Part shown: positions 43,928 to 58,100 of the stretch, piece by piece | Numbering within the stretch: position 1 is the first letter of the stretch | Layout: the number at the start of each line of letters is the position of its first letter | NCBI GenBank assembly: GCA_036924285.1 | Contig: JAYKYS010000004.1 | Span: 20,492,001 to 20,556,000 of the forward strand | DNA length: 64,000 bases | Reading direction: 5' to 3' | From: Asterella californica | Lineage: Eukaryota; Streptophyta; Marchantiopsida; Marchantiales; Aytoniaceae | Notes under the pieces: model-generated | Seen by the model: only the letters and a program-made list of their open reading frames with translations | Told to the model about the DNA's origin: nothing | Database searches by the model: none | Position numbers and translations under genes: made by a program

Positions 43928-46900
43928 TTAACGACGCTCAATGTCATCAGTTCACTTGAAACGCTCTCTCTCGCTCATTCTCTTGCTTTTAGATTACTGG
44001 AAACACTCTACGTAACATCTTGGACGATAGTGGAAGCGAGGAGCACTTCGACAGTCACGACACTCCGTTCTTCTCCAACTTGACTCCGCTAAGCTCCCTC
44101 CTTCCCCGTCTTCCCCTTCCCTGATAGTGCCCACGCCCACAGTGCCCCACACCACTCCCAGAGTTCCAGACCAGACCTTCGGCAAGAAACTGAGTAGTGC
44201 TGCTGTTATCCGTGATCCTGAATAGTTAAGATCCATGTATACAAACAGTACTCTTCCTGTGAGGTAGTACATGCGATAGATGCTGCGTCAAGCAAGGAAG
44301 CCATCATTTTCCTCGGACTTTGAACAGCATACGAGGCGGGACTCAAACGCACTATCACCCAGTCAAAGATGTAGAGCGGAGAGAAAAAGCGTGAGCTCAT
44401 TACCATCTTAAAGCTGTCCAACCCGTCTCTCTTACTCCCCTGGCTGGGTGGACCCAGCCAAAGGAAAGGAAGTTCAATAACGCTCAGCAGCCCCCTCAAT
44501 TACTCGCTTCTTGTTTGTCAAATACGCTACAGCACATACAACAAGAGTGTTAAAAGTAAATTGAAACTGGAAGGAAGTAAGCACAAGGGACGAGGAGAAA
44601 GGAGCAGGAGATGGGACGTTTTCAGGTGGTGTAAATCCTCTAAGCTTCTATGGTACTAGTCCAGCACATTATTTTAAATATACAAGACACAAAACGCACC
44701 GGATGACACCCGACCATCAGACTCACCACCCTTCCCTGAGATGGCGTACTACAAGGCAGTTATTTCTGCCTTTGTTGGATGACAAGAATCGTATTCGAGG
44801 TACTTATTTTCCCGCCTCTCTTCACTCACCTTGTTTCTTTTCATCCAGGGGAATAAAACTTAGTCACTACTACAATCCTTCACTCGCTCACATGCTGACA
44901 TGAATAAGGTCTGAGTTGCAGGAATATCATCTGATCATCCGCAGGTCCAGGACATTCTGCATCCAAACCACAGGTTGACTGTTGACAGACAAAATTAAGC
45001 CAGGGCAAATGCTCTTGGTTCAGTCAAATCGAATCCATGCCTTCACTCTCTCACACATGTTTTGGAACTGTGTTAGCATGCCCACCAGCCATCCGCTAGC
45101 CAGCCCACAGATGGATCTCTAACACACGGAAAGCCACCGGGCCAGCCACCGGGCCAGCCAGTTCTAGGCACTTTGGCTTGCACTCAACTTCAGTGGGCAT
45201 CCAGTACTTGAAGTGGGATGTCAAGGAGGAGCAGGAGGAGGCTAGAAAATTGAATGCCGCTTACCTTCTAGGCACAGTCTTCTTCACTCCAGCGAAAATC
45301 CCTTCAGGGAGTCCCTCCAAAGTATCAGGAATTGTCCCATATCTAGAGGGTTTACCGTCAGGAGCACAAGAGGAAGGGTCAGGTCATGATTCATCTGTTG
45401 GCACTGCAACGGGTTGATGGTACCTACAACGAGCGGTAATAAAGGTCTGGCCGGCTGTACAAGATATCAAGTACATATTTTAGCTAGCTCCAGTTCTGTC
45501 TTTCCTGCCAGTTCAGTACCGTACATCTGGATAGACAGCTCTCCAGACTCCAGAGCCCAGAATCCACACTTACCACGGTACTCGGAGAAGATCAGGTCCT
45601 AGGAGACTTTCTCTTACTGTCTTAAACCCTATTACGCCCAAGAGTTACAGTCCTAACATCAACATAAGTATACCTTATAAACAAGTTTTGCCACGAACGA
45701 GCTCATGTCAGTAGGAACTGGTACGTCATGCACAATGACAGTAATATATGTGTCCCTTGTGCGTTAGTTTCTTCTAATCGATGGACGACCTTCAACAACG
45801 AGTCATTTTCTTCTCTCATGGCCTTCGCTTCGATCATGTGGTGCACAGGTCCCAACCGGCCTAGTCCCGCCTTCTGTCGGTGGTGTGCTCACCATTCATG
45901 CTCTTGAGGATTGATCTGACACTCACTCCTTGTCCGCCTCCCGCTCTGCTCAGTCAACTGTCTGATCGATCTGAACATATGTAATCAATGACGTCCTCTT
46001 TATGTCCAAATTCAAACTTTTCTACTGTCTGGACTCTGGAGGTTTTTTGGCCTGTAGGAAGGAGAGGGAAGTTACTAGTTTGGGTTAGCGCGTAGAAGAA
46101 ACAGAGCTAGAGGCAGTCCTTCCCCCTGCCTGTTCCTGTTCTGGTCTTGCCCATCCTCTGTCCTGGTGTGTCATACCATCACTGCCAACGTTGGTACCAG
46201 TTACTTTAGAAGGGAGAGAAAAGAGCCTGTCTGTGCAAGCATCTGGTTGCAGGTCTCAAACATCGGCCGTAAATGGTTACAGTCGCGGCCACTAAAAAAA
46301 ATTTATGTCTGCGAGGCCATAAACTGATGCACCACCGATGGAAGTGGCATGTAAAATGTTTACGGTCTCGGTAAACGATGTGGTCGTAAGTCTTTATTTT
46401 CCATTGTATTCCGAAATCTCTCGATATAACTTTTGAGCATAGCACAAAAGGCTGCATGCTCTAATAATGTCTGACATTTCAAGCTTAGGGAGGAGGACCC
46501 CTTGGACGTCCCTCTGTTTTACGGAAGATGTTTGAAAACCCCGAGTAAACCTAACTTAGATCAACTCCAGTCCAGATAAGATGGCAAGCCATACGCTGAC
46601 AATGAATTACGTAATTTCTTGAGAAACAATGGAATTAACAACTAATAGAAGCAAACATACCCAACTCTTGACTGCTGTTTCCAACCCCCAAGTGTGTGTT
46701 CTCCACCGTCTCCATGTCATTCATTCATGTTCTAGTCTGCACAAGTAACTGATCAACAGGCGAGAACAGAGACGCAGAACAGCTCCTCTGCTGTGCTGTT
46801 GCTGCTCCGTGCATGGTCGTAGGAGCAAGAGCATTTAAATTCTCCTTTTCGTTTTGAACTGGCGGAGACGGAACCGACATGTGACTCAAGTGACACCGTC

Positions 46901-49900
46901 TACCGCCATTTCAAAATATCAAAAAGGAGAATCTTCATGCATGCACACAGCGTGATCAAGCGATCAAACCCATGTGTGCGATTCGATTCACTGTGGAAGC
47001 CTAAGGCCCGCTTTCTCCATGCTGTGCCCTTCCATTGGTTCCGCATGTTATGCCTAAAGCGCGGTATCTTGGGACATTCGCCTTGTTGATCTATGAGTCT
47101 GGACCTTTGATTTTCATTCTCACCCGACAACATTAACATTAACGTGTATCATATCATTAAAGTGTATAGACGTTATCACACACCGATCACGTGTTGTCCT
47201 ATTCCCTTTGGGCGCCTTCAAGCTCGTTCTTGGCAAGCGGCCCTAAGGATTTGCTTGCGTTTTCTTCTTGCTTTCCTTCTGTTTTCCTTGTGTACTCTGT
47301 CCATGGAAGTTACACAGTCGGCACCGACTAAAGACTAGTCGGTGAGCAGTAGGTCGACTAATGAGCATGCTCGATCAACTTAGGGGGCGAATTCTTGCTC
47401 GCTTTGTGTTATTGTGAAACAAATTAAAATTATCTATGAATCTAAGATTAAACTAATGTGAACTTTAATTAGTAATCAGCCCTAGAGTTGCAAGGAGTTC
47501 CAAAGATAACCCATAAATACAAGGCGTGAACTTTCGTAACTATAAGGGCAATCCTCTTACGACTTACAGTTAAAACGAAATCTTAAGTTTAATATATTCA
47601 TGAATCCTTGGGGCAAGGTAGTGTTAGGGAATAGATTAATCAGGCTGAAAGGGTTAAGTAATAAATTAGTCAAGCATTCATGGACGGAAGAGAGTGAAAC
47701 AACACTTCTTTTTCTCGGTTCTAAGTTTTTTTTTTCCTTATTGATGTGGTGTGGTAAGCGGAAAAGGTAGGAAAGCTACTGCAAATATGTAGCATTAAGA
47801 AGTTGACAACATTAGAAAAACAAATTCTAGATACTGATACAATGATCTGTCGGACTTTCATCGAGTTTAGAGTTCCTGTTTCAACTGTCAACAATACATG
47901 CTATCACTGAAATATTGTTAGCATTTGAAAGTGAAAATAAACTTTTGATTTTATTACATATAACTTCTCACATTTAGGGGAATCAAAGTTGGAACCATTT
48001 TCACATATTCCTGAACCGATGCAGTGAGTTACGACTATAGCCAGAGGTGCCCGTAGAAAATCACTGCGGGCGTTTCTTACGTGGTTCTCAACTCGTTTCA
48101 ACTGTGAGTTCTTTCTGTAGTGAATTTAATTACTGAGAGCTCTCGGTGTGAGAAGAGTTAATGACAAAGTAGTATTTATAACTCACAAGGGTGGCCGTAT
48201 GCAATCCATGGTTGGTTCTATACACCGTTGGCCGATGATATATTAGGGGGAGCCAAAGTTGAAACCTTTTCTGTATATTATTTCCCTGCGGAGTAGAGTT
48301 ATGACTTCGGCTGCACATTCTCGGACGATATCTGCAGGCACATCCGGAGGTGCCCGTAAGAAATCGCTCGTGAAACTTTTTTATTCATTTTTCATCTGTT
48401 TGGAATGTGATTTGTTGCAAGGAGAACCTGAATGCTAGCTCTGTAAATTTCGAGGCCAAGAGATAACAAATAATAAATTTAGGTACGCTTATGGCGATTC
48501 AAAAGTTCACTTCTCTATGAACCGTGCTCATAAACAAAGTTGGATGAAATGTTATTACGATCTTTTTACTTTCTAACTTCGTGGAATCTTTGTATTTAAC
48601 TTTGACTCCCCCTATTACAAGTTTTCTCTTAACTTTTACTCCCTTTATAGGGGTATCATTTCTTCGTTTTGGCTAGTACGGTGAGGTCTGTGGCGTCAGA
48701 TTTTGAACTTTGTGTTTTCTTAAAGTGGTCCGGTCTATTCTCGTGCTGTTAACATGTAATTAGGTCTGCATTTTTGTCAGACAAGTAATTAGGTTGGGAT
48801 AATATCGTGATTTATTTTCACGAGATCCACACAACCTCATCTATATATTTTCCTCACGAGATAACACCAAAAGCATATACCTCTAATCGCTTGAACAACC
48901 TGCTTGGAAGAAAAGACACCCCTTAATGAGACTTTTAAGTACTACTGTACTCCTCATTCCTTACGTACACGTACGTGATGAGTTCGTGAGGAATCACGGA
49001 AGACCGACCGGGAAGGACAGCGATTCCGCTGAGCTGCTGAAGTTGCTCAACTCATTCATACGTAACTCCTCTGATTACAGTTTCCCTCGTCTCCACTTGC
49101 ACGTGCACTTCACTCAAACGCTTGTTACGCTTCAGCTTTATCGTTCTTTGCTGGGTACTTTTGCATGGATCATATGAACCAGATTTGTCACTCCCTTCTG
49201 TGTCTTTCTAGGAATTGCGAAGAAAAAGTTCTGTCCTTATTATATAGCCCTCATGAGACTTCGGGTTTATGCACGAGCTTCGAAGTTACGTGCTAGAAAT
49301 CTGGCAACCGACCCGCTCGCTAGTAAACGGACACACGAACGATAATGTGTTCTCCGACAATATGATTGGAGCTTTATCCGTCGTCCTTGTTCTAAGTCTT
49401 TGTACAGTATCTAGGATATCACATCTCTTGTGTATGTACATATGAATGATCAGCCTAGTGCCCGGGTTATACTTTTGCGAAATCGTAAAATAGCGACGAT
49501 AATGAATGAGTCGGTTTACATCGATCATCTACTGGGCTTTATAAGAGATAATTAGCGTTCTATGGTATTTTTGCCTGTAAAAAGTTCCGGCTGTCCACAA
49601 TTTGAACCGACAATTTAGACTCCAGCAGGTTGAATATGCATGCAACTTGAACTCTCGCCCAAAAAAAAACAAGCATGGATAGTGAGAAGACAACATGAGA
49701 GTGCAATCTGAAAGAATTTGCCTGTGAAAACAGAATTTGTTCTGCAAAGATTTAAATCGAAGTTTTACTCGAGATTTACAGTATATGATTCATTTCATAA
49801 CTAACTGTAACTATCATTGGAAGAAATTTGCTTCATCATATCTCCAGTAAGTTTGTTGCATTTTATCACATTCTTCTTGATGATGTATTGTTTTATCACA

Positions 49901-50888
49901 CTCTTGAGTGAATATCGACAGTGAAACCAGTCACTTTGTCGTATTGATGACATGTCAAATTGTACACATCAGCCATTCGAGCATGTGTCATCTGACGTGC
50001 ATTTTATTGTTGAAACAATAGAGATATTTAGTCACTGTAGAATGTTATGAAACCATGAACGTTATTCCAAAGCTAATTTTATTATCAGTTGTCGGTCAGA
50101 GATGTGATCAAGCAATATATTGTTAAGAGAGGTGTGATCAAGCACATTATGGTATCACTGTACAAAGATTACACCGAAGTTTGCGCGGTTTGTAAATCAA
50201 AATAGTATTTCTTTCTGACCTAAATAACACGAAGAGGAAAAAGAGAATATTATTTTCTTCACTTTTATACCCGCACCTGGGATTTAACCTGGTTTCGGAT
50301 CTAGCTTGAGTCAAAGTCTAATTTTGAGTTTTATTTGGAATCCAATTACTTTCGAGTCAAAAGAGAAAAAAGTGTTCCGAGTCAAAGTTTGTTTTGAAAA
50401 GATGAATTCCCCTATGCGCGTAAAAGATGTTGAGAGAAAAGATATATCTTCGAGCCAAGGACGGTGTGAACTACCCTTTTCCCACCTGAACGTTGGTAGA
50501 GTTTGAACTTTTTGAATCTTTTCATAAAGTCATGAGTACTTGAAAATGGCGATAAGTCACCTGTATTGTGCTACAGTAAAAGAGGAGGTGACGTGTCAAG
50601 ACGTGTGCTACTACTCTAAGCAAGTGTTTATGTAGTCGGGACACCATGTGACCGTCACCAACTACCGGCAAAATATTCTATATTCTAATCAAACTAACTA
50701 ACTGGGGTATGGAGAAAAGCTTTAAGTTTTAAAGGAGCTTAAAATTATAAAATTATTATACTGTAAATAAATTTATAATAGAGTTTAGACTTGAAGTGTG
50801 TATTCAAACTGAAGAAGATAAATAATGAGTTATAATCGTAATTATATCGAGTGAAGGTTTGATTCTGTTAACAAGGTTTGATTTGTAA
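43928..50888. other. Intergenic region without supported genes
   Basis: I find no protein family, tRNA or clear mobile element. Frames are short and unlike coding sequence. Local features: small CACCGGGCCAGC repeats at about 45134-45170, and an imperfect duplication of a block with GAGGTGCCCGTA (about 47960-48085 and 48235-48390). The first 300 bases are the 5' flank of the 353-residue gene. Confidence 0.5.
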
Positions 50889-51238
50889 GAGCATCTCCAC
50901 CGCGGGTCTTTAAAGGCTCCCCTAACCAGTTAGGGAGCGAGTTAGGGGAAAACTTTCTCACCACTCATTTTTATATTAGTCTTTAATTTATAGAATTCCC
51001 TAAAAACTATCTTACTTTCTTAACTTAAAGATTGTAATAAATGCCTCTTAACCCCATATCAAACGTTTTGAAGAAAAGTTTTTTGTAGTTTTTAAAGGGT
51101 TTGAGTTTCTGATATTCTTTACAGATCCATTCAAAAAATAAAGTGAGGAAATCTTTCCCTTATAGATAAAGATCTTTCACTCTTTATCTGTAACTTAGAG
51201 ATAAGGAGATTTTTATCTTTATACGGGTGGAGATTCTC
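50889..51238. mobile_element. PIF/Harbinger-type MITE, 350 bp
   Basis: Ends are inverted repeats GAGCATCTCCACC (left) and, as complement, GAGAATCTCCACC (right), 12 of 13 matching. They are flanked on both sides by TAA (50886-50888 and 51239-51241), the target-site duplication used by PIF/Harbinger elements. No frame inside, so it is non-autonomous. GAGCATCTCC-type tips are common among plant MITEs. Confidence 0.8.
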
Positions 51239-51464
51239 TAACCAAGCACATGTTAGCAAGTCCCTAATTTATATGTAGACTTTGATTCCTATTATGAATG
51301 CAATCTTCAATGTTAGGTGTGTAACTGTCAAGCTAGACGTAAAGTCGGAGCTGGCTGTTCTAGCTTCTTTTCCACCTCCCTATCATATTTGTCCGTCTAC
51401 TTGTCGACAGAAAGGGAAACTTTAATGTCTTTTGGTCCAACTAAAACCTTCAAACCGTACGGAG

Positions 51465-52860
51465 TTGTTGCTATGCATTTGCATAGCTGACCGTCGATTC
51501 ATTTTAAAAGCGAAGAAGACAAAAGCGGGAAGAGACGATGAGATTATTTTGTCGTTTATATACACAAGATTTTTGATATGAAACCCAGTTGTCTTATTCA
51601 TATACCTTGTAAACAGGAAGATTTCTGCGGCTTGCTTGTATGAGGACACAGAGACTGAAACTTATACTTACATTTATTTTTGCTGATAAGATTTATTTAT
51701 AACAATTAAATTTATTAAATTATACTATGTGATTAATTTGATAATTAATATTTGATTAATACTGATAAATATTAAATATTAATGATTTCTTAAATATAAT
51801 AATATCTTCTCTCTAACCAAAAGTAAACAGAGAAAATAAGAATAATTTTCTTTCATCTTTACACCCACACCTATAAAAATCAAAACAATTATTCTTCTTT
51901 TATGTTGGATAGTTTTACATTTAAACTCCTAGTCTAGTTTGTTAAACTCTGTTGTAAACCAAAATTAGTTTAAATTTTCCCTTGGAGAGATTATGCATAA
52001 CTATCCTTCGATTGTGAATCTCACCAAGAAATCTATATTTATTTCGTTACACGAACCTTAGAGAAAGGGTGAAACAAATTAAAATTTAGATAAATCTCAA
52101 ATGCATAGCCTTCCAATTCTATTGTAAGCGTAGCAACTTGTTGCTATGCATTTGCATAGGTAACCGTAGATTCCACTCAAGTGAGAAGAAGATAAAAGGC
52201 GGAGTTAAAGGTGTGAATTTTTTGTCGTTTGTAGGCACCGAGACTTTTGATTTAAAGCCTCTTCTAATATATATACTTATAAACAAGAGGATTTCATTCT
52301 GCAGAATGGATGTCTGAGGACCAAAAAGTTTACTTTATTTTTTTATTTTTTTATTTACTTTTGCTGATAAGGTTTTTCTGCAAGAACCAAATCTATTAAA
52401 TTATGATCTAAATTAAAGCTCTCGTATAGCTTTACATTATGTGATTAACTTTAATTATCCTAATATCTTTTAAAATTATTTAATAAAATTACGGTGATTT
52501 TTTGACACAAAAAATATACTTTCCTTAACCAAAAATAAATATAAATAAATAAATTTTTATTTTTATACCCACACCGAGGGTTTAGTGTAGCATAGTTTTA
52601 CATTTTAACTATGATTCATCTATATTCATGTGTAGTTCATCTAGTACAGTTTGTTGCACATCTAAATTAGTTTGAACTTACCCTTGGAGAGATTTTGTAT
52701 AGATATCGTTCGATTGTGAATCCCATAAAGAGAAAATATTGTTTTGTTCTTTGCGTATACTTATTCTATTAGATAAACCTTAGAAAAATAGAGGAAGAAT
52801 TTAGATTTGGATAAATCTCATGCATAGCATTGCAATTTCATTGCAAGCGTAACACTTGTT
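51465..52860 (+). repeat. Tandem duplication of a 670-720-bp unit
   Basis: TTGTTGCTATGCATTTGCATAG occurs with the same context at 51465 and 52138 (673 bp apart). Later landmarks follow in order: ACTTTTGATTTAAAG-like, TTTGCTGATAAG, CTTGGAGAGATTNTG, AAGCGTA. The start of a third unit is seen near 52848. The units are strongly diverged. No gene inside. An earlier similar scrap lies near 50230-50290. Confidence 0.75.
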
Positions 52861-54532
52861 TATAGTTTTTACAACTTGCTCGTAACTTACACTTGCAGGC
52901 TCACTCCAAATACAATATGACAATACCATAGAACATTCAAACAATCTCTTGCGCCCATGGATCGACTATTTATGATATTCATCATTCAATATCGACCACA
53001 ATATCACTATGTTATTATCCCGATCATGTTTAATAAAACTTTATAGAATATATAGTAACTTATTGGTACGGTCAAGAATAAGGAGGTTCACCAGATATAC
53101 ACTCAGATGGACACTCGAAGCGAGTAAGGGTAGAGTCAATACCATATTGATAATATGTGGTCTTGGAGACATGCTCCTACAAGGTGGTGTATGATAATCA
53201 GAAGAGTTTTTCGGTGCTCTCACGACTGAAGTTTCATGCTTTCACGGATGCGGCTGAAAATCTATGAACATCAATCTCAATAGATTTAGATGTGGAAAAT
53301 AAGTTTTAGGGAGAAAAACTAACAAGCGAGAGACTTACTTTATCAACATCGGCAAGCAAGTATTTATCGTGATGATCTCAGATAATCTAGGACGAGAAAC
53401 TAGTTGTGGTTGCATCCACTTCGCGTTAACTCTACTCCTATTCAAGATAGAATCGTGTGTACCAAGAGCATACAATGGATATCGTATACTTAATGGACGG
53501 GATTCTCGATTTAAGACTTGGACGTTTGTACTTAACTTCAAGTTATATACATACGTGGAGTCACGTGTCTTTCATTAAGACTTATCAACATAAACAACCA
53601 TAAATATCTTTGTAATATCATTTTGTTCTGTAAATCATATCTACCGTGAGAACAGCGTGAAGAAAAGACGATGACACGAACAAAAAAAACACGAGAAAAA
53701 GTGAAAAACAGAGCTTCTGTGTTATGCATTTTTTGTTTCTTCCCGTTATGACGATAATCCGTGTTATGACGATAATCTGGTGTAATTGTTTCAATCTGTG
53801 ATGATGTGAACTGTAGCTGAACTTTCTTCTGCTGCTTCGGCTACCTCGTTCGGTACTGTACGGATGCTGACGCGATGTGATTTCTGCCCAGTGCTCTGAT
53901 ATGATTTCTGCTCAAGTTAAAACAACAGCTTTATTCTGATTATGAGTGCAGCAGGGCATCCTAAGCATTGACCACTTCCAGTGTGATTAAGCTCTCACGT
54001 TCACTTAGAAAACTGTGTCATGAGTATCCGAAGGAGGTCACTCATGAATACCTTGACTGCACCACCGCCTTTGGATTTCATCTGTAGGGTGAGAAAGAGT
54101 ATGGCTTTGGAGCCGAGGAAGCATCATTTTAGAGGGAAGCTACTTTCTTCCTTTGCCTTACCGAAATTGTAGTCATGATCCGTCGACGTCGACAAACGGT
54201 TCCTTAAGACATCAATAAGTGGATGTTGAAAGAACTCAAAATATTGAAGCTAACCTCTGAGTTGCTGCCAAGATTCATCTAACAAACGGGCCGTGTTCTC
54301 ATTGTTATCCTTTCTTTCCAATTCGCCGACAAGTGCAATCAAACCACAATTGAATCTCTTCGACGTTCTCAACTACTCATCGGTGTTGAGGATGATATGA
54401 CAAATGTTGTCGATATCATTGATTGTGCTTGCCCCTCCCTTCTTCTTTGACGTGTTGGTGAAACTTACTCAGCAAGAAGTATATTATCAAAATGTTAAAT
54501 TTTCACGATCGATAGCAAATACATGGATACAG
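52861..54532. other. Intergenic region, nothing recognised
   Basis: No conserved frame, RNA gene or repeat class seen. Confidence 0.4.
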
Positions 54533-54538
54533 TATCTG

Positions 54539-54740
54539 TCCGGTTGGATCTTCACACAGATTCACCAGGTGGAATTACTTTGAAATCGTCACTGTCATGC
54601 TTTCTGCATCCTATTCACTAAGTGCGGGTATAAACAGCTCTATCCGGTTGGATCTTCACATAGATTACTTTGTTATGAAATCGTCATTGTCATGCTTTCT
54701 GCATCTTATTCACTAAGTGCGGGTATAAACGGGTTAAACT
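54539..54740 (+). repeat. Direct duplication of about 104 bp
   Basis: TCCGGTTGGATCTTCACA at 54539 and 54643, each followed by GAAATCGTCAYTGTCATGC and ending AAGTGCGGGTATAAAC. Confidence 0.8.
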
Positions 54741-54875
54741 AAAACTTGTATATTCAGCTCTTCAACTAGCTAAAATAGCTAGTCGAAGTCATTAACTACT
54801 ATGTGCTAGAGGAGTTACCATGCGGCTTGTGCACGTATAAGGAGATGAAAGAAACCAAAGAGAAACATGGACCTA

Positions 54876-54977
54876 GTGATTTCTGCCCAGTGCTCTGCAT
54901 GAATGGATTAAGAGATTCCCACTGTCCCTATCTACTATCTAGCGAACCACAGCCAAGAGAACGGGCTTGGAAGAATC

Positions 54978-55008
<31 letters not shown>

Positions 55009-55150
55009 GTGATGTGATTTCTTCCCAGTGCTCTGCCTGAATGGATTAACGAGATTCCCACGGTCCTTCTCTACTATATAGCAAAACCACAGCCAAGGGA
55101 ATGAGCTTGGAAGAATCGGCGGGGAAAGAAGACCATGTTGAGCTTGACTC
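54876..55150 (+). repeat. Direct duplication of 138 bp
   Basis: GTGATTTCTKCCCAGTGCTCT at 54876 and 55014, with closely matching text to GTTGAGCTTGAC. A third short match to its start lies near 53878. The open frame at 54803-55012 crosses the first copy but is not kept in the second. Confidence 0.8.
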
Positions 55151-58100
55151 TAGTCTGACTTTGCTGGGTTCTCTCTCTCTCTAAACTGATGGGAAGGACC
55201 GGAAGCAGTTTCTCTCAAGATGATCAAGTTATCTTGCTTTCTCTCTTTCATGCGCACTGCAGCAAAAAGTGTGATGATTCACTGGTAGATAATCTGTTCT
55301 TTGATCTTACGAAAGTTAGTTAGTGCTAATCTGGTCATAGAATCATTATAACTGTCTGATGTCTGTCTGATTATAATCTGATCAGTGATATGTTTGTCAT
55401 GTTATCTTATTGTTCCATTATGCAGCTCTAGCTCCGTGAGTTCTATTTAAATTCTCTAAGTGAGAAAAGTGTGTCGCATATGCTTAGGATTAGCCACCTA
55501 TCAGCGTAGTAGTTGCTGATGTGCATTGTTCTTCATGTGAAGACTTTAGTCGCAGTACCTTCAAATTCTTGAGCGTCATTTCCTCGTAAGAGCTTGAAGG
55601 TTTAGTGGATCTTCTGCGGGAAAGCAATACTCGTTTCGATGAAATTGAAACTTCATGTTAGCTTTATCGTTCTAGAAGAGATCTGGAATCGAACGGATAA
55701 AAGGATCCAGTGGGATGTGAGACTCCAAAATATATATTATGTAATTTAACGGATCCGGAATTTCCTGAAGAGAAGGAGGACAATATATACCAGAAAGATT
55801 TCCAATGTGCAGAGGAGATTTCGTCCGTTCAGATTGCATTTGTTAGAAGTGTTCAAGCAGCTCGAACCAAAACGTTCAGACTTCTTGTAGAATCAAGATA
55901 AACATACTATTAGTCTATTGCTAGCATTCACGACACTGAAAATTGTCATTGCATCGCTTACATTTGACTGGTGGTACTTCTCGTGGTTGCGCAACAAAAG
56001 ACTTCCTCTAGGACCTGCACCATGGTCGATAGTCGGGAGCTTTCTTCAGATGAGGAGCGTGGGGGTGGGCCTTCGACTCATCTTCTAGTCTTAAGCGTTC
56101 TTTTTCTTTAATTGAGGACGAGCGTGACCCAAGTGGAAGACATTGTCATGTGGAGAGTTTGGCTGGGACGGCACATCTGTTAAAAGATAACGCATGTGTC
56201 CTAAGATGAGCTCAATGAGAACAGAAATCTCGTGTAGAACAAAAGGGTAAAAGCTCATTTGATTTTGATTTTCAGTACTAATACAAACTGTGAAAGCATG
56301 GTCTATCGATCCTTTAGAACTTTCAGAATTTGAAGCTAGAGGTGTCACAGAAGTTACCACAAGGATAACTGGCTTGTGGCAGCCAAGCGTTCATAGCAAC
56401 CTTCTGTTCAGACAAACTTTGTGACGATTTTGTCAGTGCATTTAGGAAGCTCACCATACCTTCCTTTGATACATGTTCATCGTAACCCAAGTTATAGCTT
56501 TCAGATGTGGGTTCTTCTCTTTCGTGCTCTTCATTTTCTTTCACTGGAAGTTTGAGATTCCATATGAGTTTCCTCCTATAACACCTGAAGCTCCGGGATA
56601 GAAAGAGACTATGTAGTATCACGAGAGACACTGACTGTAGAGATCTCAACTAGACGGGACTCCAACGGCACGTGCATAGACTCAAAAGTCAAGCTAGAAG
56701 TAGATAATGGCTCATTTTTACCGGCCAACTGCTGATCAAGATTCAAGATGCATTTTGTCCTAAGTAGGAGATGTAGCTCAGTTACTTTCAGCTTTCTAAG
56801 GCTAAATTCGAGGTAGTAAGCACATCATACTATGATATGAAGGTGAAAGCTGAGTTTAAACTTGTGCAGATGCACGTCCAACTTCAAGAGAAGATATCTC
56901 TGAGATGCAAGGAGCCACAAGACAAATTCCAGGAGAAGATGTCCCAGTACAAGAGATCATGAAGAGTCAGGTGACATCAGCGATTGCGATAGCGAAACAA
57001 GATGAGCATTGGGATCGTATAGTTGTAGAAGGCAGAATTAGTCATTTTCAGTTTTGGTGCTTAATACAGTCGAGTGTGGATTGTGGATATTGGCAGTTTA
57101 TTTTTAGATGTATTTTTTGCAAGTCGATAACATGGAACTTGAGAAATCGAGGCACGGAAGACCTATCACTAGAGCGAAGCCGATAAAGAGTATCAAGCGT
57201 GAAAATGCTACAGACAAAAGCAATGGCCATTTTCTCACAAAATGGTGGAGGCGTAGGAAATATCAGATGGAGGTGATACTGCAAAAGATATATCCGCAAT
57301 GTCTAAACATGTATATGATCAATCTTGTATGTCTTTTTTTAAAGTGTTTTCTGATTTGTTCTTCTACACGATGTTCATTGCTTTGTAAGTATAGATGAAA
57401 AGACAAGAACATCAGAAAAGTTTCATGATTTTGATGTCATCAATAACAAAATACAGAGCTTTTTTGCCAACTGAATTCTCTCACCTAGAGCTAAGAGTAT
57501 CCGGATGAGACTAGACGAGAGCGTTTTACAGTATTGGACAAATAAAAGATTCGACATTGCAGCTGCACGAAAAAAGATATTACGTTCTCAACTGATTAGA
57601 TTGCTTGTTGTCTAGTGTATGATTTATCTATGATCTTCTATGAAGAGTTCTTTTGCTAATTTCTTAATTTTCTGATGTAGAGACAAGTTCCTAACGATTT
57701 GGATAATACACATCAGATGCGTACATTCCATTCATTAAAGAAGATGAGAGTAGAGTGTTCAAGATCTTCTGGTTTATGAAACATGTCACAACTGACATTT
57801 CAGAGAAGAATACTTATTTTGAGTAGAATGAGACTAATGAGTGTGAATCTAATGAAAGTGAGAACGATCAACAAGATCATCAGCCATTTGATCAGCAACC
57901 ATCCGTCAACATAAGTGAGCAAGAGCAGTAGTTTCTTGAACCTTCAGAGAATGAGGATGAACATGTAGGTCCGCAGATTTCTGATCATGGAGATCTTCTC
58001 CGCAAGACCACGAAATTGATGTTGATGTTAATGCTCTCATTGGAGAACATGCATTGGTGACTTCTTCATCTGTTGGTAAGCTTCACGTTGTTTTCTTAAT

